From assembly GCA_015064355.1 (NCBI GenBank), contig SVSJ01000027.1:1-33436 (forward strand): a stretch of DNA of 33,436 nucleotides, read 5' to 3'. The DNA is from Oscillospiraceae bacterium. GTDB taxonomy: Bacteria; Bacillota; Clostridia; Oscillospirales; CAG-272. Below the pieces are notes generated by a model. That model was not told where the DNA came from and did not search any database. It saw only the letters and a program-made list of their open reading frames with translations. Positions 13,873 through 21,468 of this stretch are shown piece by piece (the stretch's first letter is position 1; the number at the start of each line of letters is the position of its first letter). A program made the translations under genes and the position numbers.

Positions 13873-13959
13873 TGCTTATTTCCTTTCAAGTTAGTAGTTC
13901 TATATTAAGAAAGAACAACCTGAAAGTATAGCCGCCTTGTCAATAGAACCAAATAAGCA
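13873..13959. other. Nested inverted repeat at the left edge of repeat copy A
   Basis: Three nested arms pair in order: TGCTTATTT (13873-13881) with AAATAAGCA (13951-13959), CTTTCA (13883-13888) with TGAAAG (13921-13926), and GTTCT (13897-13901) with AGAAC (13912-13916). It overlaps the start of the dispersed repeat but only its AAATAAGCA arm is shared with copy B. It has no coding potential, and its role is unknown. Confidence 0.5.
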
Positions 13960-14142
13960 ATTCATACCCAACGGGCGTATTTGTATCTCCAGATAAGCCG
14001 AATAAACGGTTTGCAGTTGCTTCGCAACAAAGGGGATTCTTAAGGGGAAACAGCGAGCCTGCGAGGTCTTTCCCCTTAAGTGGCAGGTGATTCACAAGAG
14101 GTGTGGACGTGGAACACCTCTTGTGCGCCCCACGCGTAGTGG
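13931..14142 (+). repeat. Dispersed structured non-coding repeat, copy A
   Basis: This stretch aligns with the reverse complement of 22506-22712. Shared blocks in the same order are AAATAAGCA, GAGCCTGCG, TCTTTCCCC, GATTCACAA, CTTGTG, CACGC and TAGTG. Copy A contains a perfect 12-bp inverted repeat (CTTAAGGGGAAA at 14039-14050, its complement at 14069-14080) and a perfect 11-bp one (CACAAGAGGTG at 14093-14103, complement at 14115-14125). Both hairpins recur, with altered stem bases, in copy B. No conserved reading frame is visible. It may be a non-autonomous mobile element or a structured RNA; the sequence does not decide between them. Confidence 0.75.
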
Positions 14143-14146
14143 CTAT

Positions 14147-14172
14147 AAACAAAAAGGGCAGTTTTCTGCCCC
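14147..14172 (-). terminator. Rho-independent terminator of the deacetylase gene
   Basis: On the minus strand GGGCAG and CTGCCC pair around AAAA, followed by TTTTTGTTT. It begins within a few bases of the deacetylase stop codon. Confidence 0.92.
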
Positions 14173-14175
14173 ATT

Positions 14176-14877
14176 TCATTTAACCAGCACCTCAAGATTC
14201 GTGCCGTAGAATATGTCGTCGTGGCCGCTTATCATCTTGCAGAATTCCTCAAACATCGCCCATCTCTCGGGGAAAATGTCGAACTCATAAGCGTGCCCGT
14301 AAATGTAGAACACCTTTGGAGTGTCAGTTTTCATTTCAACGAATTCCTCGCCCATACGAAGCATCTGATCCCAGCAAACGTGGTGATACAAAGTACCGCT
14401 GTATCTGTAAACGTCCGCCCACGGCTCAAAGCCACAGGTCCAGTCTCCCGTGCGAGCATATTTAATTCCCGTGCCAGTCTTTATAAGATCCGCCACTCGC
14501 CCGTCATAGTTTACGCCGCCGCCCGGATATGCCATCCCAAGCACCTCGTACCCCACAAGCTCCGACAGCTTCAGCCTGTCCTCTTCAACCTGGCGGATCA
14601 CCTCGGCATCGTCAAGCTCAGGCAAAAACGGGTGGGTGAGAGTATGCGCCGCAACCTCGTGACCTGCGTAAATGTGTCTCACATCCTCCGGCTTGTTCTT
14701 GGTGTGGTCGATCTGCACTCCGTCGCGAATGAGGGAATTAGGCTGTCCAAGCAATTCTGAATTAAGGTTAAATGTAGCCTTGAGGCCGTATTTGTTGAAT
14801 ATTTCAATAAGCCGCCTGTCCTGCGTTACCCCGTCATCATAACTAAAGGTCAGCGCCTTGAGTTTTCCGTTAAACAT
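14176..14877 (-). CDS. Polysaccharide deacetylase family protein (NodB/CE4 domain)
   Basis: This is a NodB-homology (carbohydrate esterase 4) domain protein, a family of metal-dependent enzymes that remove N- or O-acetyl groups from polysaccharides or oligosaccharides. The start is the ATG at 14875-14877 (MFNGKLKALT), with GGAGG 8 bases upstream, giving 233 residues. Motif 1 is TFSYDDG (10-16), with Asp14/Asp15 as catalytic base and metal ligand. Motif 2 is HTLTH (78-82), giving the metal histidines. YPGG (117-120) sits where motif 3 is expected but lacks the usual RxPY form. There is no signal peptide or membrane segment, so it appears cytoplasmic and its substrate may be a small molecule rather than the cell wall. 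It lies 28 bases after the DUF4279 gene and may be cotranscribed with it. Confidence 0.88.
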   Translation of the reverse strand: MFNGKLKALTFSYDDGVTQDRRLIEIFNKYGLKATFNLNSELLGQPNSLIRDGVQIDHTKNKPEDVRHIYAGHEVAAHTLTHPFLPELDDAEVIRQVEEDRLKLSELVGYEVLGMAYPGGGVNYDGRVADLIKTGTGIKYARTGDWTCGFEPWADVYRYSGTLYHHVCWDQMLRMGEEFVEMKTDTPKVFYIYGHAYEFDIFPERWAMFEEFCKMISGHDDIFYGTNLEVLVK

Positions 14878-14905
14878 ATTCCTCACCTCCGAGATATCAG
14901 TTTTA

Positions 14906-15322
14906 TCACAGTTCTTCTCTGTCCATCAAATACATATCAATATCAATTTCAGTTCTGGTAAAATGGCAAAAGTCAATCACTGCAAGAGAGGGGTTTAGTG
15001 ACGGGGCAGTTTCGCCAACATATAATTCCGGCACAACCTCAAGATAGAACGAAACGTCATTTTCGCAGCGAATTTTATTTAACAAATCAATCTTGTCGTT
15101 CAACGCAGAGATAGTCTTTTCCATTTGCGTATTGACTTCCACGCAATATTCATCACACCGCCCATAGCTCCAGGAGGCAAAATCATATACACTCCCGCTT
15201 TTTCGCAAATCTCCTACGTGCCAAGAATTTTCAGGCTGTAAGCTTAACAATTCTGTCACCTTGTCAGGATCGAAATCCCCTTTAATAAGGAAATATGTAT
15301 AACAATTGTTTAATTTCTTCAT
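14906..15322 (-). CDS. DUF4279 domain-containing protein
   Basis: This is a 138-residue protein that I assign to DUF4279 from its N-terminal pattern: a beta strand YFLIKGDFDPDKVTELL followed by LQPENSWHVGD and a W-S-Y segment. Members are small soluble proteins of unknown function, often in accessory or contact-system gene neighbourhoods. There is no signal peptide or transmembrane segment. The ATG at 15320-15322 has AAAGGTG upstream and a good promoter (15365-15393). The next gene downstream is the deacetylase, but nothing ties the two functionally. Family assignment is from pattern recognition and needs a profile search. Confidence 0.65.
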   Translation of the reverse strand: MKKLNNCYTYFLIKGDFDPDKVTELLSLQPENSWHVGDLRKSGSVYDFASWSYGRCDEYCVEVNTQMEKTISALNDKIDLLNKIRCENDVSFYLEVVPELYVGETAPSLNPSLAVIDFCHFTRTEIDIDMYLMDREEL

Positions 15323-15364
15323 TAAAACACCTTTCTATAGTAACTGGCATCTCTCGTTAGCTCC

Positions 15365-15393
15365 ATTATATCAAAAATATTGCATAAGCGCAA
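15365..15393 (-). promoter_or_regulatory. Promoter of the DUF4279 gene
   Basis: The minus strand reads TTGCGC, a 17-base spacer ending in TGA, then TATAAT (an extended -10). The leader to the ATG is about 36 bases. The -35 element abuts the terminator of the upstream DUF1508 gene. Confidence 0.78.
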
Positions 15394-15396
15394 CAG

Positions 15397-15423
15397 AAAA
15401 AACCGGCAAACGAATCTGCCGGT
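15397..15423 (-). terminator. Rho-independent terminator of the DUF1508 gene
   Basis: ACCGGCA and TGCCGGT form a 7-bp stem around an 8-base loop, followed on the minus strand by a run of six T residues, 18 bases beyond the stop codon. Confidence 0.9.
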
Positions 15424-15440
15424 CTTGTTTTTATGTAGAT

Positions 15441-15806
15441 TTACGCTTCAGCAACCTCTGCGTCAGGTGCGTTCTTGCCAACGCTCTCAATACCGTTGAG
15501 GCAGCTAGCCTTGGCCTTGTAGCCTTCGCTCTGCGCGATAACTTCGCCGTTTCTTGCCTTCAGTCTGAATCTGAATTCGCCGGCCTTGTCAGTGTAAACT
15601 TCATACTTGGGGTGCTTCTTTTCTTCAATGGGTTCAACTGTCTGGTCTTCAACGTCTACGCAAGCGTTAGCCTTAACGCTCTCGATGCCCTTGAGGCAAG
15701 CTGCTTCTGTTGTGTAAACCTCGCTTGTAGCGATAACTTCGCCGTTGCCTGCCTTAAGATCAAACTTAAAGCCTGTATTGGTCTGCTTAATAACGAATTT
15801 TCCCAT
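15441..15806 (-). CDS. YegP-like protein with two tandem DUF1508 repeats
   Basis: This small protein (121 residues) consists of two copies of the roughly 50-residue DUF1508 (YegP) repeat. The first is GKFVIKQTNTGFKFDLKAGN followed by GEVIATSEVY and CLKGIESVK. The second is KYEVYTDKAGEFRFRLKARN followed by GEVIAQSEGY and CLNGIESVG. An acidic linker near residues 50-65 joins them, and the C-terminus is acidic. The family is soluble and cytoplasmic and has no firmly established role. The gene has its own near-consensus promoter, a GGAGG site and a terminator, so it is a single-gene unit. The ATG at 15804-15806 is unambiguous. Confidence 0.9.
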   Translation of the reverse strand: MGKFVIKQTNTGFKFDLKAGNGEVIATSEVYTTEAACLKGIESVKANACVDVEDQTVEPIEEKKHPKYEVYTDKAGEFRFRLKARNGEVIAQSEGYKAKASCLNGIESVGKNAPDAEVAEA

Positions 15807-15845
15807 AATTTCCTCCGAATTGTATAAAATTTATTGGTTTAATTA

Positions 15846-15874
15846 ATTATACCATACCGCCGCGCAAATTGCAA
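15846..15874 (-). promoter_or_regulatory. Promoter of the DUF1508 gene
   Basis: The minus strand carries TTGCAA, a 17-base spacer and TATAAT preceded by TGG (an extended -10). It lies between the stop codon of the upstream glycerophosphodiesterase gene and the DUF1508 start. Confidence 0.82.
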
Positions 15875-15881
15875 GAAAAAT

Positions 15882-16706
15882 TTAATCCGCAACCACGTCG
15901 TCGGTATAGATCCCGTCAATACCCATCCGGAAATACTTCTGCTGTTCCTCTGCACCGTTTACCGTATGGATGTAAAGGGGCACATCAAGGGACAGCATAC
16001 CCTCAAGGTAGCCCTCTGCATCGTCGATCAAGGTGTAGCCGAATGTTATGCCCACCAGAGGATTCTTCTTTTCAAACTCCCCGAGATGCTCCCAGTCAGT
16101 CTTACCTGCCCAGTCCAGTCGGTAGAGCGTGTAGATTATATAGTCAAATCCCATCTCCCGCGCAGGGGTATATTCCTCCTCCGAGTATATCTGAACTATG
16201 AATCTATCAAGAAGGTCCGGGCAAGTCTCGGCGATTTTCTCAAGTCCCCGTATGTTGTCATCTTTAATATCGGTAACGATGTAAATCCCCTCGTTTTCCC
16301 GCAAAAACTCCGCAATATCATCAAGGCAAATGGGGGTGAAATTGCGGAATATCTTGACCCCGAGAAACTCCTCCAGAGTCAAGGGTACGCCGTCCGTTAT
16401 CTCGGGAGCGTAATACTGATACCAGTCGTGGATGCAGGCAAGCTCTCCGTCAGAGGTGAAGTTGAAGTCGATCTCAATAACCTGGCATCCCGCCTCAAGG
16501 CATTGCACAAGTCCCTCGCGGGAGTTTGAACCGTCGTAGGTACGCTCCCTGCCGTCAAGATCCACCCCTGTGAGAGTTCCCGCAGCATGAACGATGTATT
16601 TCATATTTTCCCGCACAGCATCGATCCCCTCAGGCTCCCGTACACACGAAGACAAGACAGTAAGGATCAATAAAACCGCCACGAGAAGTATGGCAATACG
16701 CTTCAT
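15882..16706 (-). CDS. Glycerophosphodiester phosphodiesterase family lipoprotein
   Basis: This is a GDPD-fold phosphodiesterase that would release glycerol 3-phosphate from glycerophosphodiesters such as deacylated phospholipids or teichoic acid fragments, at the outer face of the membrane. I chose the ATG at 16704-16706 because AGGAGG precedes it. The product is 274 residues with a Lys-Arg start, a hydrophobic stretch and a lipobox LSSC (Cys21), so it should be a secreted lipoprotein. Catalytic-type motifs follow: HAAG in place of the usual HRG/HAGG, EIDFNFTSDGELACIHD (Glu-Asp and His), and a TDIKDD segment. The C-terminal GIDGIYTDD is typical. It starts 64 bases after ispH-rpsA, directly behind that operon's terminator-like hairpin, so it may be expressed by read-through. 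Confidence 0.85.
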   Translation of the reverse strand: MKRIAILLVAVLLILTVLSSCVREPEGIDAVRENMKYIVHAAGTLTGVDLDGRERTYDGSNSREGLVQCLEAGCQVIEIDFNFTSDGELACIHDWYQYYAPEITDGVPLTLEEFLGVKIFRNFTPICLDDIAEFLRENEGIYIVTDIKDDNIRGLEKIAETCPDLLDRFIVQIYSEEEYTPAREMGFDYIIYTLYRLDWAGKTDWEHLGEFEKKNPLVGITFGYTLIDDAEGYLEGMLSLDVPLYIHTVNGAEEQQKYFRMGIDGIYTDDVVAD

Positions 16707-16716
16707 AAGTCCTCCT

Positions 16717-16752
16717 AAAACAAAAGGCGGGTTAAACCGAAATTTCCCCGCC
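16717..16752 (-). terminator. Terminator or attenuator between ispH-rpsA and the phosphodiesterase gene
   Basis: On the minus strand GGCGGG and CCCGCC pair across a 15-base loop, followed by TTTTGTTTT. The T-run leads directly into the AGGAGG site of the phosphodiesterase gene, and I see no promoter in between, so partial read-through is likely. Confidence 0.75.
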
Positions 16753-16770
16753 AATGTTTATTTCATTAAT

Positions 16771-18789
16771 TTACGCTTCAGCTTCTTCAGCAGCAGGAGC
16801 TTCTTCAGCTTCTACTTCTTCAACTACTTCTTCAGCAGGCTCCATGAGAGCGCGGATGGAGAGGCTAACCTTGTGGTTATCATTGTCGATAGCTGTGATC
16901 TGTGCGTTAACTACCTGACCAACTTCGAGAACTTCGTCAGGCTTAGCGATCTTGTGATCTGTGATCTGGCTGATGTGGATGAGTCCGTCGCAGCCGGGTA
17001 CGATTTCAGCAAATGCGCCGAAAGGCATAAGGCTAACGATCTTAACCTCAGCTGTGTCACCTTCAGCATACTTTGTTGTGAAGATGGTCCAGGGGTTCAT
17101 ATCATCAGTCTTGTAACCAAGGGAGATTCTGCCCTTTTCACGGTCGAATGCCTTGATGAATACGTGGATCTTGTCACCAACGGAAACAACTTCCTTGGGA
17201 TGACGGATTCTTCTCCAGGACAGCTCAGATGTATGTACCATACCGTCAACGCCGCCGAGATCAACAAATGCACCGAAATCTGTGAGGCTTTTAACTTCGC
17301 CGTCAAATTCCATACCTTCGCTGATGTTGTTCCAGAATTCTTCTTCCTTTGCCTTTCTTTCTTCACGAAGTACGGCACGGATAGAAGCGTAAGCTCTCTT
17401 GCGATCAGCCTTGATCTCAATGATCTTAACCTTCTGTGTGGTGTTTACGAGCTCGTGGAGATCACCGCTCTTGGGAATACCTGTAAGGGATGCGGGGATG
17501 AATACGCGAACAGAGTAGATAGCGATGATAACGCCGCCGTTAACAACTTCAACTACCTTACCTTCAAGGATCTCTCCGCTTTCGCAAGCAGCAACGATCT
17601 TGTCCCAGTTAGCCTCGGAATCAACTCTTGTCTTGTCAAGGGTTGCAATACCGTCGATGTCGCTTACTTTAATAACCTTTGCCTTGATAACATCGCCAAC
17701 CTTGTAAAGCTGATTCAGCTTTGCCTGGGGATCGTCGGTAGCTTTGTCGTGTGTGATAACACCGGTGGTCTTAGCACCGAGGTCAAGGTGGATCTCATTC
17801 TGTGAGATGGACGTAATAACGCCTTCGACGATTTCTCCTGTATTTAAAGTTTTGAAAGACGACTCGAGAAGTTCAGCAAAGTTTTCGTTTTGCTCGATCA
17901 TGGTTTTATATACCTCCTGTATTAAACTGTACGGTGTTGATGCACCGGCAGTAATTGACATATTAATATTTCCGGACTCTAATCTGGGACATTCCGAGGG
18001 GTGAGAAATAAAGTAAACTTCGTCGCAATGCTCTCGCGAAATATCGCGGAGTTTGCGGGAGTTTGAGCTGTCCTGACTGCCGATAACGATCATTACGTCA
18101 GACTCGCCGGCCAGTCTTGCAGCCTCTTCCTGCCTTAATTGAGTCACATTACATATTGTATCAAAAATTAATGCGTTTGTATATACCTTTTTGATAAATT
18201 TAATACTTTTTTGCCATTCCGCTAAATTCTGTGTGGTCTGTGCTGCAAAACTTATGCAAGTTTCACAATTATATTCACTTTTATTCGCTTCGATCCACTC
18301 TTCAACTTCCCCGGAATCGGCCAAAACCACCCCTTTGCCCCGTGTGCAGCTCATAATTCCCTCAACTTCGGGATGATTTGCGCTGCCGAGAAGCAAAAAC
18401 AGCTTGTCCTCGCCCGAGTTTTCCTCAGCTATCTTTCTGACCTTACGTACATAAGGGCAGGTGCAGTCAAGAAGCTTAAAGCCGGAATTTCGCTCAGCAC
18501 AAGCAATAAGCAAATCAACCACCGACTTAAGCTCTCCGTGGGCGCGGATAACCACTGTTATCTCCTCTCCACGGTCTGCCGCTTCGATTATTCCGGGAAC
18601 ATCCCCACGGGATATTTCCTCAACGCCGAGAGATTTTATGTGGTCAACATAGTGATCGTTATGTATGATTCTGCCCAGTGTGCAGATCCGTCTTTTGCCA
18701 CCAAACTTGAGAAGCTCGTTTTCAAGCTCCCCCGTGGCTCTCTTCACTCCGAAGCAGAATCCGGCGTGTTCAGCAATGCGAATACTCAT
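16771..18789 (-). CDS. ispH-rpsA: Bifunctional IspH (HMBPP reductase) / ribosomal protein S1 fusion
   Basis: Residues 1 to about 295 are IspH, the 4Fe-4S enzyme that reduces HMBPP to IPP and DMAPP in the last step of the MEP pathway. Cluster cysteines are Cys12 (GFCFGV), Cys111 (CPYV) and Cys213 (ICNVT). Conserved residues in the motifs IHN, RAHG, NHPE and QTTQN are present. Residues from about 305 hold four S1 RNA-binding domains, beginning near GEIVEGVI, GEILEGKV, GMEFDGEV and GDTAEVKI, then an acidic tail. This fusion is known in many Clostridia. The start codon overlaps the plsC stop (ATGA). An internal AGGAGG with an in-frame ATG at codon 297 could also yield free S1 of 376 residues. The whole reading frame is intact. 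Confidence 0.96.
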   Translation of the reverse strand: MSIRIAEHAGFCFGVKRATGELENELLKFGGKRRICTLGRIIHNDHYVDHIKSLGVEEISRGDVPGIIEAADRGEEITVVIRAHGELKSVVDLLIACAERNSGFKLLDCTCPYVRKVRKIAEENSGEDKLFLLLGSANHPEVEGIMSCTRGKGVVLADSGEVEEWIEANKSEYNCETCISFAAQTTQNLAEWQKSIKFIKKVYTNALIFDTICNVTQLRQEEAARLAGESDVMIVIGSQDSSNSRKLRDISREHCDEVYFISHPSECPRLESGNINMSITAGASTPYSLIQEVYKTMIEQNENFAELLESSFKTLNTGEIVEGVITSISQNEIHLDLGAKTTGVITHDKATDDPQAKLNQLYKVGDVIKAKVIKVSDIDGIATLDKTRVDSEANWDKIVAACESGEILEGKVVEVVNGGVIIAIYSVRVFIPASLTGIPKSGDLHELVNTTQKVKIIEIKADRKRAYASIRAVLREERKAKEEEFWNNISEGMEFDGEVKSLTDFGAFVDLGGVDGMVHTSELSWRRIRHPKEVVSVGDKIHVFIKAFDREKGRISLGYKTDDMNPWTIFTTKYAEGDTAEVKIVSLMPFGAFAEIVPGCDGLIHISQITDHKIAKPDEVLEVGQVVNAQITAIDNDNHKVSLSIRALMEPAEEVVEEVEAEEAPAAEEAEA
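17899..17918 (-). promoter_or_regulatory. Internal ribosome binding site and ATG inside ispH-rpsA
   Basis: AGGAGG at 17913-17918 precedes an in-frame ATG (codon 297, protein MIEQNENFAELL) by 11 bases, exactly at the junction between the IspH and S1 parts. Translation from here would give a 376-residue S1, close to the usual Firmicutes size. The spacing is slightly long, and use is inferred. Confidence 0.5.
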
Positions 18790-19439
18790 TCTGCACCACC
18801 GTCCTTCGGTGTGATCGCAAAGGGATTTTCATCCCAAGTGTCTGCGCTTCCGTATTTCAACTCACACACACGGCGGAATACAATTTTTGCCGCGTTCATA
18901 TACTCAATATTCCCGCCGGTTTCAAAGCCAAGCTCGTCGAAAGATATGGGCTTGCCGATAATTACGGTATTTCTTCGGAACATTCCGACCTTCATACGTT
19001 TGTTATCAATAAACACAGGCAACACGGGAGCCTTTGCACGGTAGGAGATCATACCCACGCCGGACTTGATCTCTGTGTATCTGGGGTCACGCTTTCCGTA
19101 ACGGTGTCCCTGGGGGAACAGGCTCACAAAGTCCCCGCTTTCAAGGAGTGCGATGGCCTTTTTGATGCTGCCCACGTCTGCCCCTCCTCTTTCAACAGGG
19201 AAAGCGCCAAGGGCAGTTATAAGGGGCTTGAGCGGGGTTTTGAAAAGTTCCGCCTTTGCCATATACTTAACCTGTCTGCCAAGAGCTGCGGTCACAACAA
19301 GCACGTCTGAAAAAGCTGTGTGGTTAGCTGACACGATGCAGCCTCCTTCGGGAATGTTCTCCGCTCCCACCACATTTATTCTGTAAAGGGACATAACAGG
19401 CTTTCGCAGGTGCTTCATTGCCCATTCGTATAATTTCAT
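18786..19439 (-). CDS. plsC: 1-acyl-sn-glycerol-3-phosphate acyltransferase family protein
   Basis: This is a PlsC-type (LPLAT/AGPAT) enzyme that acylates lysophosphatidic acid to phosphatidic acid at the cytoplasmic membrane face. The 217-residue protein has the catalytic HX4D motif NHTAFSD (His40, Asp45). Block II is GAFPVERGG (78-86) and block III is FPQGHR (108-113), where the textbook motif is FPEGTR. The final block has PVLPVFI. There is no strong transmembrane helix, so it is probably a peripheral membrane protein. It sits 26 bases after cmk and overlaps ispH-rpsA by 4 bases, an arrangement that is common in Clostridia. The Glu-to-Gln change in block III may be a lineage variant rather than inactivation. 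Confidence 0.9.
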   Translation of the reverse strand: MKLYEWAMKHLRKPVMSLYRINVVGAENIPEGGCIVSANHTAFSDVLVVTAALGRQVKYMAKAELFKTPLKPLITALGAFPVERGGADVGSIKKAIALLESGDFVSLFPQGHRYGKRDPRYTEIKSGVGMISYRAKAPVLPVFIDNKRMKVGMFRRNTVIIGKPISFDELGFETGGNIEYMNAAKIVFRRVCELKYGSADTWDENPFAITPKDGGAE

Positions 19440-19465
19440 ATTTCCTATCCTCGGTATAATAAATC

Positions 19466-20152
19466 TTATGAGTTTTTCGCGACATATTCCTGCATGAGAC
19501 CTATAATATGCTCAGCCGATGTCTCAACAGTGTGACCGTCGTTGACGAATATGATGGCATCATCAGCAGCCTTGAGAGGTGCAGCCTCACGCTCGGAGTC
19601 CTGCTTATCTCTGGCTATAATACTGGAAAGCACATCCTCAAAGGTAACGTCAATTCCCTTCTCCTGCTGCTCACGGAATCTGCGTCTTGCACGCTCTTCA
19701 ACCGTTGCGGTCATAAAGACCTTGATCTCCGCGTCAGGCATAATAACCGTGCCGATGTCGCGACCGTCCATAATAACTCCGCCGGCGTCTCCAAGAGATC
19801 TCTGCATATCAAGAAGGAATGCTCTCACTTCCGGGATCTTTGACACCGCAGAAGCATAGTACGATGCTTCCTCCGTGCGGATCTTGTCTCCGATCTGCTC
19901 ACCGCAAAGGGAAACGCACTGCTTGCCATCCTCGTATGTCAGCTTAATGTCAACCTGCGGCAGGGCTGCGATAATTCCTTCGACATCGTAAGCATCAATG
20001 CCGTGGCGAGCCATATAAAGGCCAACCGTGCGATAAAGGGAGCCTGTGTCAACGTAGATAAGTCCTGTTTTTGCGGCAACCGCCTTCGCAACCGTGCTTT
20101 TTCCTGCACCGCCGGGGCCGTCAAGTGCTACGCGAAGTTTCTCGAGTTTCAT
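19466..20152 (-). CDS. cmk: (d)CMP kinase
   Basis: Cytidylate kinase phosphorylates CMP and dCMP with ATP in the cytoplasm, recycling CMP released by phospholipid synthesis and RNA turnover. The 228-residue protein shows the P-loop GPGGAGKST (12-20), VDTGSLYR and the nucleotide-binding MDGRDIGTV motif (128-135). The ARRRF segment of the lid and the RDKQDSERE motif are typical of the family. The start ATG follows GGAGAT. It is the third gene of the rpiR-baiN-cmk-plsC-ispH/rpsA run. cmk next to rpsA is an ancient arrangement found widely in bacteria. Confidence 0.96.
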   Translation of the reverse strand: MKLEKLRVALDGPGGAGKSTVAKAVAAKTGLIYVDTGSLYRTVGLYMARHGIDAYDVEGIIAALPQVDIKLTYEDGKQCVSLCGEQIGDKIRTEEASYYASAVSKIPEVRAFLLDMQRSLGDAGGVIMDGRDIGTVIMPDAEIKVFMTATVEERARRRFREQQEKGIDVTFEDVLSSIIARDKQDSEREAAPLKAADDAIIFVNDGHTVETSAEHIIGLMQEYVAKNS

Positions 20153-20210
20153 TTTTTATCTCCAAATATTTATTATTCCGATTAGTTTTCACCTGTTTCG
20201 CCGTAAATAT

Positions 20211-21458
20211 TCAGCATTCTCTGTAAGCCGCGCCCTCTCCTGCCACTCTTGCAGTTGAAAAGGCGAGCTGCAGATTATATCCGCCGGTGTAAGCGTCAAT
20301 GTCAATTATCTCCCCTGCCACGAATATACCGGGGTGATTTCGGAGCTCCATGGTTTTGGGATTGATCTCAGCGACGTCCACGCCGCCAGAGGTAATTATG
20401 GCCTCATCTAATGGGCGAAACTCCTTTGGCGTTATCTTGAATGCCGTGAGAGCTTCAACAAGTCCTGCGCGTTCCTCGCGGGTCACAGAGCCGGTCTTTT
20501 TTCTGGGGTCGATTCCCGACTGATCCACCACGTAAGAGATCAGCTTTTGCGGAAGCAGATCAGACAAGGAATTAATAAAATCCCTTGCAGAATATTTTGC
20601 AAAATCGGATATAACACGGCGGTCAAGCTCGTCTCTGTCAAGTGCCGGCTTCAGATTCAGCTCAAGTGTATATGAGTCCACAGGATGCTTCTGCATATTA
20701 GCTGAAGCCGAGAGCACAAGCGGTCCGGATATACCGAAGTGCGTAAAGAGCATCTCTCCCATTTCGGAGTAGGCGATCTCATTTCCGTGGCGGGCTGTGA
20801 GGCGCACGTTTTTGAGTGTAAGGCCGGTAAGCTCCGAAAGATCCTCCCTCGTTACGATGGGCACGAGAGACGGCTTGAAGTCCGTTATCTCAACACCAAG
20901 TCGGGAAAGCATCTTGAATCCGTCACCGGTAGAGCCCGTTGCAGGATAAGACAGGCCGCCTGTAGCAACGATGACCGAATCGCACAGGGTGTCGTGGTCG
21001 CCGTTTTTTACAATATATCCACCGTCGTCTGTGGGAACAATTGCAGTTGCACGGGCACCGTAAAACACACGTACTCCAAGCTCGCGCATACGGCGCACCA
21101 GAGCCTCCTGAACGTCTCCAGCCTTGTCAGACACAGGGAACACCCTTCTGCCCCTCTCGGTCTTCAGTGGCACTCCAAGGCCCTCAAAAAACTCCATAGT
21201 ATCGGCAGGGGTAAATCTGTTCAGCGGGCCGTAGAGGAATTTGGGATTGCGATTCACAGCATCCATTAGCTCTCTGGGCGTGCAGTTATTTGTAACGTTG
21301 CATCGGCCTTTTCCGGTTATGCGAAGCTTTTTGCCCGCGAATTTGTTTCGTTCAAGAACAGTCACCCGCGCACCAAGCTCTGCTGCAGTAATAGCCGCCA
21401 TCATTCCGGCAGCCCCTGCGCCAATAACCACAATTCTCGGTATCTTATATTCAGTCAT
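20211..21458 (-). CDS. NAD(P)/FAD-dependent oxidoreductase, HI0933/BaiN-YhiN family
   Basis: This 415-residue flavoprotein belongs to the HI0933-like family (YhiN, BaiN, also annotated as aminoacetone oxidase family). The FAD-binding Rossmann motif GAGAAG is at residues 13-18, followed by LERNKFAGKKLRITGKGRCN, the family signature. A second dinucleotide-type motif is VIVATGGLSYPATGSTGDGF, and the C-terminal segment is EIIDIDAYTGGYNLQLAFSTARVAG. The physiological substrate of most members is unknown. The BaiN name comes from a bile-acid claim that cannot be transferred by similarity. It begins 10 bases after the rpiR stop and precedes cmk by 58 bases, so it appears cotranscribed. Confidence 0.88.
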   Translation of the reverse strand: MTEYKIPRIVVIGAGAAGMMAAITAAELGARVTVLERNKFAGKKLRITGKGRCNVTNNCTPRELMDAVNRNPKFLYGPLNRFTPADTMEFFEGLGVPLKTERGRRVFPVSDKAGDVQEALVRRMRELGVRVFYGARATAIVPTDDGGYIVKNGDHDTLCDSVIVATGGLSYPATGSTGDGFKMLSRLGVEITDFKPSLVPIVTREDLSELTGLTLKNVRLTARHGNEIAYSEMGEMLFTHFGISGPLVLSASANMQKHPVDSYTLELNLKPALDRDELDRRVISDFAKYSARDFINSLSDLLPQKLISYVVDQSGIDPRKKTGSVTREERAGLVEALTAFKITPKEFRPLDEAIITSGGVDVAEINPKTMELRNHPGIFVAGEIIDIDAYTGGYNLQLAFSTARVAGEGAAYREC

Positions 21459-21468
21459 ATTATTTCCG

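Noticed and set aside
13940-14179. A 79-residue minus-strand frame inside repeat copy A
   Set aside because: The frame is not kept in copy B, has no ribosome binding site and spans the deacetylase terminator and hairpin stems, so it is chance reading of structured DNA.
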